Assembly (NCBI RefSeq): GCF_903866365.1
Contig: NZ_CAIPNF010000267.1
Span: forward strand, 47,455-111,454
Reading direction: 5' to 3'
Source: an uncultured Thiocystis sp.
GTDB taxonomy: Bacteria; Pseudomonadota; Gammaproteobacteria; Chromatiales; Chromatiaceae
DNA: 64,000 nt
Shown: positions 42,839 to 54,940 of the stretch, in pieces
Position numbering within the stretch: position 1 is the first letter of the stretch
How the letters are laid out: each line of letters opens with the position of its first letter
The notes under the pieces: model-generated
Database searches by the model: none
What the model was told of the DNA's origin: nothing
The model's input: only the letters and a program-made list of their open reading frames with translations
Program-made: the position numbers and the translations under genes

Positions 42839-43130
42839 GCTGGATAAAAAGTCTCGCTGGATGTGCGATTCGATGGTTTCTGGCCGTTTTTAATAAAAAT
42901 AGATAAATAATACATGTTGTAATAATAAGTGCTGTGGATAAACTGATTTTTTGTATAAATTACTTTAGAAATATAGGCTTATATAAAAGAAAAGAAGTGC
43001 ATGGACACCGGCTGAAGCGGTGGATAACCAGTGTGCAATATTGCTCGACTATTCTTTGCACAAATTATCCACAGGTAGCCCCGGTTGTTTTGGTTGAGTT
43101 GTTATTTATTTAATATAAATCAATAACTTG
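42839..43130. other. oriC: Candidate replication origin (oriC) / DnaA-box cluster in AT-rich DNA
   Basis: This stretch contains two perfect DnaA boxes (TTATCCACA): 42933-42941 on the minus strand and 43065-43073 on the plus strand. One 8/9 match (TTATCCACC) lies at 43019-43027 on the minus strand and a weaker match (TTATCCAGC) at 42839-42847. Long A/T runs (about 42886-43000 and 43095-43128) contrast with the GC-rich surroundings and could be unwinding elements. Flanking genes uvrD (minus) and trxA (plus) are transcribed outward. A DnaA-regulated promoter or a DnaA-titration locus would look similar; dnaA itself is not in the window. Confidence 0.55.
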
Positions 43131-43333
43131 GATTCGTCTCCGACACTTGATCGAGAACCGGACGCCGTCGCCGCGGGGTGTTGATCGACGCCTTTGATCT
43201 TTGATGCGATGTTGGTCCTGGAACGCCTGGCTGGCGGACTGGCTTCCGCGACTTGGGCTTATCTTCGTGCCATTCGTTCCTGGCAGATTAAACTCCGAGT
43301 CTCAGATCCACGAATCCTTCGACCTGCATCCCT

Positions 43334-43738
43334 ATGTCGCATCCAAACCATCCCCATCCCAACATCTTCGATGTCGATACCGACCGCTTCCAGGCCGAGG
43401 TGCTCGACGCCTCCCGGTCGTATCCTATCCTGGTGGATTTTTGGGCCGACTGGTGCGCGCCCTGCCGCGCGCTGTCCCCGCATCTGGAGCGGGTGATCGA
43501 GGACCTCGACGGCCAGGTGCGGCTCGCCAAGCTGGAGGTCGACGAGGGCGAGAACATGCGTCAGGCGGGACACTACAAGGTGCGGGGCTTCCCGACCGTG
43601 ATCCTCTTTTGGGAGGGGCGGGAACTGTCCCGTTTCAGCGGGGCGCGTTCACGCTATCAGATTCGGGAATGGCTTCAACAGCATCTCGTTCTGAGCGGCG
43701 ACATCGAAACGCACAACAAGCCGATCCAGACAAAATAA
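43334..43738 (+). CDS. trxA: Thioredoxin
   Basis: A 134-residue thioredoxin-fold protein with the active site WCAPC (C41, C44), the conserved VDFWADWC strand and cis-Pro in GFPTVILFWEGRE. The first 20 residues (His/Pro/Asn-rich) are longer than E. coli TrxA. It reduces disulfides in the cytosol, presumably using thioredoxin reductase. It is the first gene to the right of the DnaA-box region. An ORF in another frame upstream (from 43194) has no protein-like features. Confidence 0.9.
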   Translation: MSHPNHPHPNIFDVDTDRFQAEVLDASRSYPILVDFWADWCAPCRALSPHLERVIEDLDGQVRLAKLEVDEGENMRQAGHYKVRGFPTVILFWEGRELSRFSGARSRYQIREWLQQHLVLSGDIETHNKPIQTK

Positions 43739-43741
43739 CTG

Positions 43742-44044
43742 GTGTCGTCCGCATTCCGATTAAAACACGCCGCGAGGGCGTCGCGGCGCCCGTCATTCGA
43801 GCTGACAGCGGTGGAATTCGCCCTGCTGGAGACGCTGCACGCGGCGCCCGGCCGGATCTTTTCGCGCGACCGGCTGATGGACCGTATCTATCGGGACCAG
43901 CGGATCGTCTCCGACCGCACCATCGACAGTCATGTGAAAAAACTCAGGCGCAAGCTCGCCGAGCTGCTGCCCGAGCGCGAGCTGATTCATTCGGTTTACG
44001 GGGTCGGTTATCGGTATGAAGATCTGGAGAACGCAGCGGACTAA
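43742..44044 (+). pseudogene. OmpR/BaeR-type winged-helix domain without receiver (truncated response regulator)
   Basis: A 100-residue ORF starting GTG 43742, 3 bp after the thioredoxin stop. Residues about 17-95 are a complete Trans_reg_C winged helix: FELTAVEFALLETLHAAPGR, FSRDRLMDRIY, SDRTIDSHVKKLRRKL, YGVGYRYE. The SDRTIDSH motif and context are closest to BaeR. The phospho-receiver domain is absent and the first residues are low-quality, so this looks like a remnant of a deleted baeR-like gene, or less likely an orphan DNA-binding protein. Confidence 0.65.
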
Positions 44045-44171
44045 GCCGCGTCCTTTTCCTTCGTCAGAGACGTTAATGACAAACCCGCGACCCGGCTCCC
44101 GCTTGCCGGGCTTGCGGGTCTGGCATAGCATGCCCGCATAGCTGTTAATCAGAGTCACCCTGTTCGCGCTC

Positions 44172-47100
44172 ATGAAAGACCCAACGCATCTTGATCAGGT
44201 GCTCGATGCCGCCGATACCCTGGTCTGGGAATACGATCACCTGACCGAATGTCAATCCTGGGCCCCGTCCCTGCTAGCCTTGTTGGGCTATGCCCCAGAC
44301 GCGGGTCCGGAGCGGATGGATCGCTGGCTGGAGATGCTCCATCCCGAGGACCGTCCCAGGGTGGAGTCGCTGGTCGCGGCGACGCTCGCCGAGGAGAACC
44401 CACTGTACGAGGCGGACTATCGTCTGCGCGCGGCGGATGGTCGCTGGATCTGGTTCCAAGCGCGGGGCCGGGTGATTGAGCGCGACGAGGCGGGTCGGGC
44501 ATTGCGCACGGCGGGAACCCTGCAGGAGATTGGCGGGCGCAAACACGCCGATCTCCTGGCGCGGATCCAGCAGGAGTTTTCCGAATTCCTGGCCGGAAAA
44601 CCGGATTGGGAGCGTCTGCTGGAAGCGATCCTGGACGGTACGCTGCGGCTGCCCGAACTCGATGGCGGGGCGATCTACTGGCGCGAACCGGACGGCGGCT
44701 ACCGGCTCGTGGCGCACCAGGCGCTTTCCGCCGCCTTTCTCGACTGGGTCGGCGAGCAGGCCGAAACCGCCTGGCGGACGCCCGGCGTCTTGCAGGGCAG
44801 GCTGCAATGCAGTTGCCAACAGATCCGCGAATACTGCACCGATACCGTGCCGATCCGGGAGCCGGCCGTCCAGCGGGAAGGCATCCGCTCGTTCCTGACC
44901 CTGCCGATCCTCGTCGCCGGCGAGACTGCCGCCTGTCTCGTGCTCGTCAGCCGTCAGGCGCCCATCGGGCCGGTCACGCTAACCGCGCTGGACACCCTGG
45001 AGCGCCAGTTCGCCCACGCCATGGATCGGATGCTGGCCCAGGAAGACGCGCTGAATCAGCAGATCAACCTGAAGGATCTGTTCGAGACCATCGCCGACTA
45101 TCTTTTCGTGCTCGACCACGAGGGCAAGATCCTGCACTACAACCAGGCGGTCGCGGAGGGTCTGGGCTACGGCGCTTCGCTCTACGGCCAGCCGGTCTGG
45201 GTCGTGCACCCTCCCGAGATCCGGGAAGAAGCCGCGCGGTTCGTCGCCGAGATGTTGGACGGCCGGCGCGCCCACTGTCCCCTGCCGCTGCTGCGCGCCG
45301 ACGGTCGCCTGATTCAGATCGATACCCGAGTGGTCAAGGGCCGCTGGAATGGCCGTCCGGCGATCATCGGGGTGTCGCGGGACATCACTGAGCACCAGCT
45401 CCAGCAAGACACACTGGAATACGAGCGCGCGCGCCTGCGCACCCTGATCAACGCCATTCCGGATCTGGTCTGGCTGAAGGATCCGAACGGGGTCTATCTG
45501 GCCTGCAATCCGATGTTCGAGCGTCTCTACGGCGCCCCCGAGGCGGACATCCTGGGCCGGACGGATGTCGATTTCGTCCCCGCGCCCTTGGCCGAATTCT
45601 TCCGTGCCCATGACCTGGCGGCTATCGCCGCCGGCGCGCCGAGCCGCAACGAAGAATCGCTGACCTTCGCCGCCGACGGCTACACCGGACTGTTCGAGAC
45701 CATCAAGACCCCGATGCGCGACGCCAGCGGGGCGCTGATTGGGGTGCTCGGCATCGCCCGCGACATCACGGCGGCGCGCGAGACCCAGGAGGCGCTCGGC
45801 GAACGCGAGGAAATCTACCACGCTATCGTCGGCCAGGCGGCGGACGGTATCGTTCTGATCGACGCCGAAACCCGGCGGTTTACCGAATTCAACGCCGCGG
45901 CGCATCGGGTGCTGGGCTATGCCTGGGATGAGTTCGCCGCGCTGACGCTCGACGACATCCAGGTCGAATTGACTCCCGAGCAGGTCAGCGAACGGATGGA
46001 TGCGCTTCTCGCGAGCGGCGGCGGCATCTTCGAACTCCCGCACCGGCACAAGGACGGCTCGACGCTCTGGTTCAGAATCTCCAATCGGCTCATGGTCATC
46101 CGTGGCCGGATGTATCTCGCGGCGATCTGGACCGATATCACCGAGCAGCGACGGATCGCCGCCGACCTGGAGACCCATCGCCAACATCTGGAGCAACTGG
46201 TGGTCGCGCGCACGGCGGAACTGGAGTCCGCCCATCGGCGCCTGCTGGTCAGCGGCGCCCGGCTCCAGGCGCTTTTCGAGATGAGCCAGCGCGCCCACGC
46301 CCTGGACGAGCGCGAGATCATGCAATGGGGCGTCGAGACGGCGGTGCGCCTCACCGACAGCCAGATCGGTTATCTGCATCTGGTCAACGAGGACCAGGAG
46401 ACCCTCCAATTTTATGTCTGGTCCGCCGCGACCCTGGATCACTGCACCGCGCTGCACGAGACCCACTATCCGGTCTCCGAGGCCGGTCTCTGGGCCGATC
46501 CGCTGCGCGAGCGCCGTCCGGTGGTGCACAACGATTATCAGGGCATGCGCGACCGCAAGGGTTATCCGCCAGGGCATGCCCATCTGATCCGCCATTTGAG
46601 CGTGCCCGTGATCGAAGGGGATAAGGTTCGGGTGCTGATCGGGGTCGGAAACAAGGCGACTGACTATGACGACGCCGACGAACACGAGGTCCAGTTACTC
46701 GTCAACGATCTCTGGCGCATCGTGATGCGTCGCCGCGCCGAGGCGACCCTGGCCATGGCCAAGGAGTCGGCGGAGCGGGCCAGCCATGCCAAGAGCCGCT
46801 TCCTGGCCAACATGAGCCACGAGATCCGTACCCCCATGAACGCCATCGTTGGGCTGACCCACCTGGCGCTGCTCCATGCGAGCGAGCCCAGGCAACAGGA
46901 GCATCTGCGCAAGATCGCCGAGGCCGCTCAGCATCTGCTGGGACTTGTCAATGACATCCTGGATGTTTCCAAGATCGAGGCGGGGAGGGTGCAACTCGAC
47001 GAAACCGACTTCGCACTCGAACAGGTGCTCGATCATCTGTTGGTTCTGACCGCCGGAAAAGCGGCATCGAAAGGTCTGCCGATCCGTCAGGACATCGATC

Positions 47101-48626
47101 CCGCGCTGGCGCGCCGACTCATCGGAGATCCGCTGCGGCTGGGTCAGATTCTCCTCAACTTCATGACCAACGCGGTCAAGTTTACCGAGCAGGGCGAGAT
47201 CGTCTTGCGTGCCCGGGTGCTGGAGACCACCGATCTGGATCTGCTGGTCCGTTTCGAGGTCGAGGACACTGGCATCGGCATTGCTTCAGCCGATCAGGCG
47301 CGCCTGTTTCGCGCCTTCGAGCAGGCGGACGGGTCCATCACGCGCCGTTATGGCGGCACCGGTCTGGGGCTGGCGATCAACCGTAGTCTCGCGCACCTGA
47401 TGCGGGGCGAGATCGGGGTGGACAGTCAGCCTGGCGAGGGCAGCCGTTTCTGGTTCACCGCCCGTCTCGGCAAGTGTGCCGGATCCATCAGCGCGCGCAG
47501 CGCCGACCCGCAACCGTCGCGAATGGCGCCCGAACCACGTCTGATGGACGAAGCCGCGGACCACCGGCTGCTCCTGGCGGAAGATAACCCGATCAATCAG
47601 GAAGTCGCCCTGGGACAGCTTCGGGAGTTGGGATTTGAGGTCGACCTGGCCAGCAACGGGGCCGAGGCGTTGGAACTGGCGCGCCGCAACGCCTACGCCT
47701 TGATTCTGATGGACGTGCAGATGCCGATCATGAACGGCCTGGACGCGACCCGGGCGATCCGGCGTCTGCCCGGACGGGCGGCCACGCCGATCCTGGCGAT
47801 GACCGCCAGCGCATTTCAGGAGGATCGGGAGGAATGTCTCGGCGCGGGCATGGACGATCATCTCGCCAAGCCCGTGGATCCGGACATCCTCCATCTCGCC
47901 CTCTTGAAATGGCTGCCCGAATCCGCGCACCCGTCCGCTCGGGCGGAACCGACCGCGCCGCCGCCGACCACCGAGCAGCACGCGATTCGCCGCCGTCTGC
48001 AAGCCATCCAGGGGCTCAACCTGGATCTCGGACTCAAGCCGGTCCAGGGCCGCCTCGACAGCTATCTGCGTCTGCTCGCCTCCTTCGTGAAGCGCCATAG
48101 CGACGACGCGCGGTCCATTGTCCAGCAGTTGCGCGCCGAGGATCACGTCACCGCCTGCCGCGACGCCCACTCGCTCAAAGGCGTGGCGGGCACGCTGGGC
48201 GCCCGGCGCCTGGCGACCCTGGCCGCCGAACTGGAACAGGCCATCCGCGAAGGCCACGCCGCGCGCGAGATCGAGCAGCGCGCGCAAGCGCTCGACAACG
48301 AACTGCGCACCCTGGTCATTGACCTGGCCGCGGTCCTTCCCGCTGACGCGGACGATGCGCCGGACATCGCGGTGGACTGGCCACGGGTACGGGAGACGCT
48401 CGCCCGTCTCGATGCCCTGCTGACCGAAGACAACACCCTGGCCAATGGCGTCTTTCGCGAATCCGCCGCGCTCCTGATCGCCACCCTGGGCGAGCCGGCG
48501 CGCGAGATCGGACGCATGATCGAGGAGTTCGACTATGATTCCGCGCGGCACTGGTTGCGCGCCGTCAGCGCCACCCGGTCGGAGCTGGACCCCGGGAGCG
48601 TCCCCCCTGGGAACGCCGGCTTGTAG
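44172..48626 (+). CDS. Hybrid sensor histidine kinase (multi-PAS/GAF, HisKA-HATPase, receiver, HPt)
   Basis: A 1484-residue soluble hybrid kinase with no membrane helices visible. Domains: PAS (1-125), GAF (about 130-285), PAS (about 300-415), PAS (about 420-540), PAS (about 548-665), coiled coil, second GAF of the GAF_2/LuxQ-like sort (about 690-855), HisKA with H883 (NMSHEIRTP), HATPase with VEDTGIGI and GGTGLGLAI, receiver with D1181 (LILMDVQMP) and HPt with H1333 (DAHSLKG). All phosphorelay residues are present, so an intramolecular His-Asp-His relay is expected; the output regulator is not seen nearby. The last residues are encoded by a palindromic repeat shared with the convergent gene. 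Confidence 0.9.
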   Translation: MKDPTHLDQVLDAADTLVWEYDHLTECQSWAPSLLALLGYAPDAGPERMDRWLEMLHPEDRPRVESLVAATLAEENPLYEADYRLRAADGRWIWFQARGRVIERDEAGRALRTAGTLQEIGGRKHADLLARIQQEFSEFLAGKPDWERLLEAILDGTLRLPELDGGAIYWREPDGGYRLVAHQALSAAFLDWVGEQAETAWRTPGVLQGRLQCSCQQIREYCTDTVPIREPAVQREGIRSFLTLPILVAGETAACLVLVSRQAPIGPVTLTALDTLERQFAHAMDRMLAQEDALNQQINLKDLFETIADYLFVLDHEGKILHYNQAVAEGLGYGASLYGQPVWVVHPPEIREEAARFVAEMLDGRRAHCPLPLLRADGRLIQIDTRVVKGRWNGRPAIIGVSRDITEHQLQQDTLEYERARLRTLINAIPDLVWLKDPNGVYLACNPMFERLYGAPEADILGRTDVDFVPAPLAEFFRAHDLAAIAAGAPSRNEESLTFAADGYTGLFETIKTPMRDASGALIGVLGIARDITAARETQEALGEREEIYHAIVGQAADGIVLIDAETRRFTEFNAAAHRVLGYAWDEFAALTLDDIQVELTPEQVSERMDALLASGGGIFELPHRHKDGSTLWFRISNRLMVIRGRMYLAAIWTDITEQRRIAADLETHRQHLEQLVVARTAELESAHRRLLVSGARLQALFEMSQRAHALDEREIMQWGVETAVRLTDSQIGYLHLVNEDQETLQFYVWSAATLDHCTALHETHYPVSEAGLWADPLRERRPVVHNDYQGMRDRKGYPPGHAHLIRHLSVPVIEGDKVRVLIGVGNKATDYDDADEHEVQLLVNDLWRIVMRRRAEATLAMAKESAERASHAKSRFLANMSHEIRTPMNAIVGLTHLALLHASEPRQQEHLRKIAEAAQHLLGLVNDILDVSKIEAGRVQLDETDFALEQVLDHLLVLTAGKAASKGLPIRQDIDPALARRLIGDPLRLGQILLNFMTNAVKFTEQGEIVLRARVLETTDLDLLVRFEVEDTGIGIASADQARLFRAFEQADGSITRRYGGTGLGLAINRSLAHLMRGEIGVDSQPGEGSRFWFTARLGKCAGSISARSADPQPSRMAPEPRLMDEAADHRLLLAEDNPINQEVALGQLRELGFEVDLASNGAEALELARRNAYALILMDVQMPIMNGLDATRAIRRLPGRAATPILAMTASAFQEDREECLGAGMDDHLAKPVDPDILHLALLKWLPESAHPSARAEPTAPPPTTEQHAIRRRLQAIQGLNLDLGLKPVQGRLDSYLRLLASFVKRHSDDARSIVQQLRAEDHVTACRDAHSLKGVAGTLGARRLATLAAELEQAIREGHAAREIEQRAQALDNELRTLVIDLAAVLPADADDAPDIAVDWPRVRETLARLDALLTEDNTLANGVFRESAALLIATLGEPAREIGRMIEEFDYDSARHWLRAVSATRSELDPGSVPPGNAGL

Positions 48627-49869
48627 CCGGCGCTCCCAGGGGCTCGGGTTGCGCGACCGCCCGCAGGAGCTGATCGCCCACCGGATGACCATAGGCATCG
48701 TTGATCGTCTTGAAACGGTCCAGGTCGAAAAACAGGACCGCCAACTGGCGACCCGCGCGGCGGGCGCTTGCCAGCATGTGATTGGCCACATGATCGAGCA
48801 GTGCGCGTCCGGGCAGTCCGGTCAGCGGATCGTGCTGCGCGACCTGGATCGCCTGATCCTCGGCCTGTTTGCGGCCCGTGACATCCTGCTGCACCAGCAG
48901 CACGCGCTCGACCGTGCCGGCGGCGTCCTGAATGGCTTTCGGACGCGCCACGAACCAGCGGTAAAGTCCGTCCTTGCGTCGCAGCCGGTATTGGAGTTCG
49001 CCCCCGGTCTCGGGCGCGTCGACAAAGCCCGTCAGGGTGAGCCGCGTCGGTTCGCCATCCTCCGGGTGGAGCAGTCCGGCCCACTCGCCAAGCCGCGTCG
49101 GCAATTCATTGGGGAGATAGCCGGTTTGGCGCCGCCATTCCGGCGGAAAGATCACCTCGTCCGTGGTCGGGTTCCACTCCCGAAAGGTCAGCTCGGCGAT
49201 CTCGCCCATCAGACGCAGCCGCAGGGTGTCGAGCAACTCCTGCTCCGTGCGCTTGCGCTCGGTGATGTCGCTCAGGATGGCGCGCCACATCGTGTGTTTG
49301 CTGGTCGCGTTCCGGCTGAGGCTGGTCTCCAGGCGCACCCAGACCGATTGTCCATTCGCGTGCCGCAGACGCAGCTCGCCGGCTTGCCGCTCGCCCGATG
49401 ACCAGAGCCGGTTGCGGCAACTGTAGTAGGCATCCTGATCCTCGGGGTGAATGAAACGGGTCAGCGGTCGACCGATCAGCTTGACGCGCGGCGTGCCCAG
49501 CAGACTGGCCGCGGTCAGATTGGCCTCTTCGATCAGACCCGCTTCGTCGAGCGTCAGATAGCCCGCCGGGGCCAGGTCGAAGAGATCGAAATAACGTGCG
49601 CGCGAGATTTCCAGCGCCTCCTGCGCGTGCCGCAGTTCATCGTTCTGTATCTCCAGTTCGAGCTGATGCACTTGCAGCTCGTGGATCAGCCGCTCGTAGG
49701 CATCGGGCATGAGCGGACCGTCTCCCGCGGCGGTGCCAGGGACGGGCGCGGCGGGGATTTCGTGGGATCTGAGCCGGGTCTCCGCGCGCTGGCGCAGGTC
49801 TTGCGAAGATTGCGCATGCGCGGGGCGCGAGGCAGCGGGGCGCTGGGACGGGTCGTCTGATTGATGCAT
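48565..49869 (-). pseudogene. PAS-PAS-GGDEF protein truncated inside the GGDEF domain
   Basis: A 434-residue ORF. After a Pro/Ala/Arg-rich start come a coiled stretch (QVHQLELEIQNDELRHAQEA), PAS (about 85-205) and PAS (about 215-345), then a diguanylate cyclase domain that starts well (HDPLTGLPGR, FDLDRFKTINDAYGH) but stops after GDQLLRAVAQ, before the GG(D/E)EF motif. The remaining residues derive from the palindromic repeat 48604-48642. It cannot make c-di-GMP, so it is a probable pseudogene or a sensory remnant. ATG 49869 follows AAGGAG. Gene order suggests it was once co-transcribed with the kinase upstream (21-bp gap). Confidence 0.75.
48604..48642. repeat. Palindromic repeat (CCTGGGAACGCCGGC type) at convergent gene ends
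   Basis: An 18-bp inverted repeat CCCCTGGGAACGCCGGCT / AGCCGGCGCTCCCAGGGG with one mismatch and a 3-nt loop. The kinase stop codon lies within it and the opposite-strand GGDEF gene reads through it. CCTGGGAACGCCG also occurs at about 55230-55242, so this is a dispersed repeat family. Confidence 0.7.
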
Positions 49870-49907
49870 TGCGGTCAGCTCCTTCAACGGTGATTCGCTC
49901 AGTCGGG

Positions 49908-51657
<1,750 letters not shown>

Positions 51658-51668
<11 letters not shown>

Positions 51669-54600
51669 CGCGCTCCTCGGGAGGCGCGCGCGCCGCGGAT
51701 TCCGGGGCCTGTCCCGCGTCGGCGGGAGACTCCCGTTGGGTGATGTCATCGATCGCGAGCAGGATGGCGCCCGGCTGACCGCCCGCGAGGTCGAGACGGC
51801 GAGCATTGAGTCGCAGGGCGCGCGGGCCGATCCGCGTAAATTCGCGGGTCAGCCGATAGTCCTCGAAACCGCCCTCCCGCGACTGCATGTCGCCGAGGAG
51901 ATTCATCAATGCCGGGATGTCCCATTGCCCGTTGTCCAGCGCGCTCAAGGGTTGGCCCAGAGTCTCCGCCTCGGTGATCTGAAAGCGCTGATAGAAGGCC
52001 CGGTTGGCCGAGATCACGCGCAACGCCGGATCCAGCACCAGCAGCGCTTCGCGCACCGTCTCCACGATGCCCGCGGCCAGGGCGCGGGCCTCTTCGAGCG
52101 CCTGTTCCATCTGCTTGCGGGCGGAGATATCCATGAAGGTCATCACGGCACCCTCGATGACATTGTCGAGGGTGATATAGGGTCCGATGTGCATCAGATA
52201 CCAGTCGCCTCGCAGGGTCTGGACCTCTTTTTCGCAGGGTGTCAGCCGCTTCAGCACCGCCCGCGCGTCCTCGACCAAAGCATTATAGTTCTTCAGATTG
52301 GAGACGATATCGCCGACCGGCCGCCCGATGTCGCTCTGAATCAGCTTGATCAGCCGGGTGGCGGTCGGGGTGAAGCGGGTGATGCGCAACTGGCGGTCGA
52401 CGAATAGCGTGGCGATCCCGGTCCCGGCCAGCAGGTTGTTCATGTCGTTATTGACACGCGACAGATCGGCCACCTTGTCCTGCAACTCGACGTTGACGGT
52501 GGCCAGTTCCTCGTTGAGGGATTGCAGCTCCTCCTTGGAGGTTTCCAGCTCTTCGTTGGTGGATTGCAGTTCCTCGTTGACCGACTGCATCTCCTCGTTG
52601 GTGGATTTCAGTTCCTCGTTGGCGGTCTGCATCTCTTCCAGGGTGCTCTGGAGATATTCCTCCTTGGCCCGCAGTTCCAATTCCAGTTCCGCGATGCTGC
52701 GCCCGGCCTGTTCCGGGGCGCTGTCCCCGCCCCCCGCGGCGTCTCCCGCGGCGCGCGACTCTGGCACCGGTGCCGACAGCGCTTCCAGCACCACCAGATA
52801 CAGATCCGGGAGCGGGCTGCCATCGAGCGATGGGGCCGGATGCACGGTCAGGTTGACGGCGGTGAAGTCGCCGTTGCTCTTGACCCGCAGGCCCGGCAGA
52901 TGGACCGATTGCTTGCGCGCCACCGCCCGCTGCAGCGACAGCGTCAGCTCGCGGTGCAGACCCTCGCGCGCCATGTCGAGGATGTTCATGGCGGCGTCCC
53001 CGGCGGCCGGTTCCAGATACAGCCCGCTGCGGCCATGGATGTAGAGAATCTCGCCACGCCCGTTGGTCAGAATGCCGACCGGGTTGAAATGCGTCAGCAA
53101 GGCCCGTTCGGTCAGGACGCGCAGATCGCTCCCGGCCTTGACCCGGCCCAAGGGCGCAGTCGTCCGCAAGCCGTTGGTCGGGGTTGGCGGGACGTATTCG
53201 TCCAGGGTCGGCATCGCGAGGCCCAGCGAGAGATCCTGACGGACATAGAGCTTCCACTTCCGGTTGAGCGGCGCGAACGCGGTCAGCGCATCGCCCACGC
53301 TCTCCGAGCTGCCCAGAAACAGCACGCCGCCCGGCTTCAGGGCATAGTGAAAAAGCGCTATCAACCGTTTCTGCGGGTCTCCTTTTAGATAGATCAGGAG
53401 GTTGCGGCAACTGATCAGGTCCAGCCGGGAAAAGGGCGGATCCTTGATCAGATTCTGCTCGGAGAACACCAGGAGATCGCGCACGACCTTCTGGATGCGG
53501 TAGACGCCCTCGGCATCCTGGGAGAAGAAGCGCGCCAGCCGCTCGGCGGAGACATCGGCGGCGATGCTCGCGGGATAGACGCCGGCGCGCGCCCGCTCGA
53601 TCGACCGCCTGTCGAGATCGGTGGCGAACAGTTGCACCCGATAGGTCTTTTTCAGGGTTTCCAGGTGTTCCTGAAGCAGGATGGCGATGGAATAGGCTTC
53701 CTCGCCGGTGGAGCAGCCGCACACCCAGATCCGCACCGGCGCGCCCGCCGGCTTGTTGGCGAACAGCCCCGGAATCACCTCGCGCTCCAGCACGGCGAAG
53801 GCATCGGGATCGCGAAAAAAACAACTGACGCCGACCAGCAGATCCTGAAACAGCGCGTCGATCTCCGTCGGATCCTGCTGCAAATAACGCACATAATCGC
53901 CCTGTTTCTCGATCCGGTGCAGCGCCATGCGCCGCTCGATCCGCCGCTCCAGGGTGCTCTGTTTATACTGCGAGAAATCGTGGCTGGTGCGGTCGCGCAG
54001 CAGGATGCAGATCTTGTTCAGCGCATCCTCGGCCTTGGGGCGCGCGGCGGCGCGCGCGCGCGCTTGTTTGCCGAAGGCATGCGCCACATAGTCCATGATC
54101 TGCGCCGGCATGTCGGCCGGCGTTAGCTCGAAGTCCACCAGTCCGGTGGCGATCGCGCTGCGCGGCATGCCGTCGTAGGCCGCGCTCTTGGGCGTCTGGA
54201 CCATCATCAAGCCGCCCTCGCCCTTGATCGCCCGCGCGCCCAGCGTCCCGTCGCTGCCGGTGCCGGAAAGGATGACGCCGATCGCCCGCTCGCGCAGATC
54301 CTGGGCCAGCGAGCGAAAGAAGAAGTCGATAGGCAGACGCAGCCCGCGCGGTGCCTTGGGCTCCAACAGGTGCAGCTTGCCGTTCAGCAGGGCCATGTCC
54401 AGATTGGGCGGGATGATGTAGGCGCGGTCCGGGCGAACCGTCACGCCATCCACGACCTCCTGGACCGCCATGCTCGTGTAGCGCTTGACCAGCTCGGTCA
54501 GGATGCTCTTGTGATCGGGCGCGAGATGCTGCACCAGCACGAAGGCCATGCCGGTCTGAAGATCGGCGGGGATGGCGGAGAAAAACGCCTCGAAGGCCGC

Positions 54601-54852
54601 CAGACCGCCCGCCGAAGCGCCGATGCCGACGATCGGGAACGGCGGCTCGGTGGCTGGCGCTGGTTCCGAGTCCGGCTCCGAGCTTGGTTCCGAGTCGGGA
54701 TCTGGCGCGGCATCGGCGTTCGGCACGTCGGTCGGTTCTGCGTCGAGCGGTGCGTTTAGCACCTCGGTTGACGCGGCCGATGACGCATCGACCGCCCTGG
54801 CGTCCGCCGAAGGGGGGGCCAGGTGCGCGTTGTCGGTTTTTTTCCTGCCCAT
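51658..54852 (-). CDS. CheB-CheR-PAS fusion protein
   Basis: A 1064-residue protein. An acidic/Pro repeat-rich linker (DPDSEPSSEPDSEP) precedes a CheB methylesterase domain (about 75-255; catalytic Ser in GASAGG, His in QHLAPDHKS, Asp in GTGSDGTLG). A CheR methyltransferase domain (about 265-535) follows, with VSCFFRDPDAF, GCSTGEEAYS and FLGSSESVGD. Then come a PAS-like region, a long coiled coil of TNEELKSTNEEMQSVNEEL repeats and one or two C-terminal PAS domains. No receiver domain precedes CheB. Such proteins lie in non-chemotaxis sensory operons. Start ATG 54852 has GGAGAGG just upstream; TTG 54867 is possible. Confidence 0.9.
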
Positions 54853-54940
54853 GGGCCTCTCCGTCAAAATGTGAGCGATTGAGGCGATTGTTGGAAAAGC
54901 GCAGACTCGTCATTGGCTCCGTGCGTGGCGAGATCCTCTG

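Noticed and set aside
42886..43130. AT-rich DNA as a sign of horizontally acquired genes
   Set aside because: The stretch is short, has no ORF or integrase, and its DnaA boxes give a better explanation.
43194..43496. 100-codon frame upstream of and overlapping thioredoxin
   Set aside because: No motif, different frame from the thioredoxin, and a weak start.
44979..46685. 568-codon frame antisense to the hybrid kinase
   Set aside because: Complementary to PAS domains with clear homology; no motif of its own.
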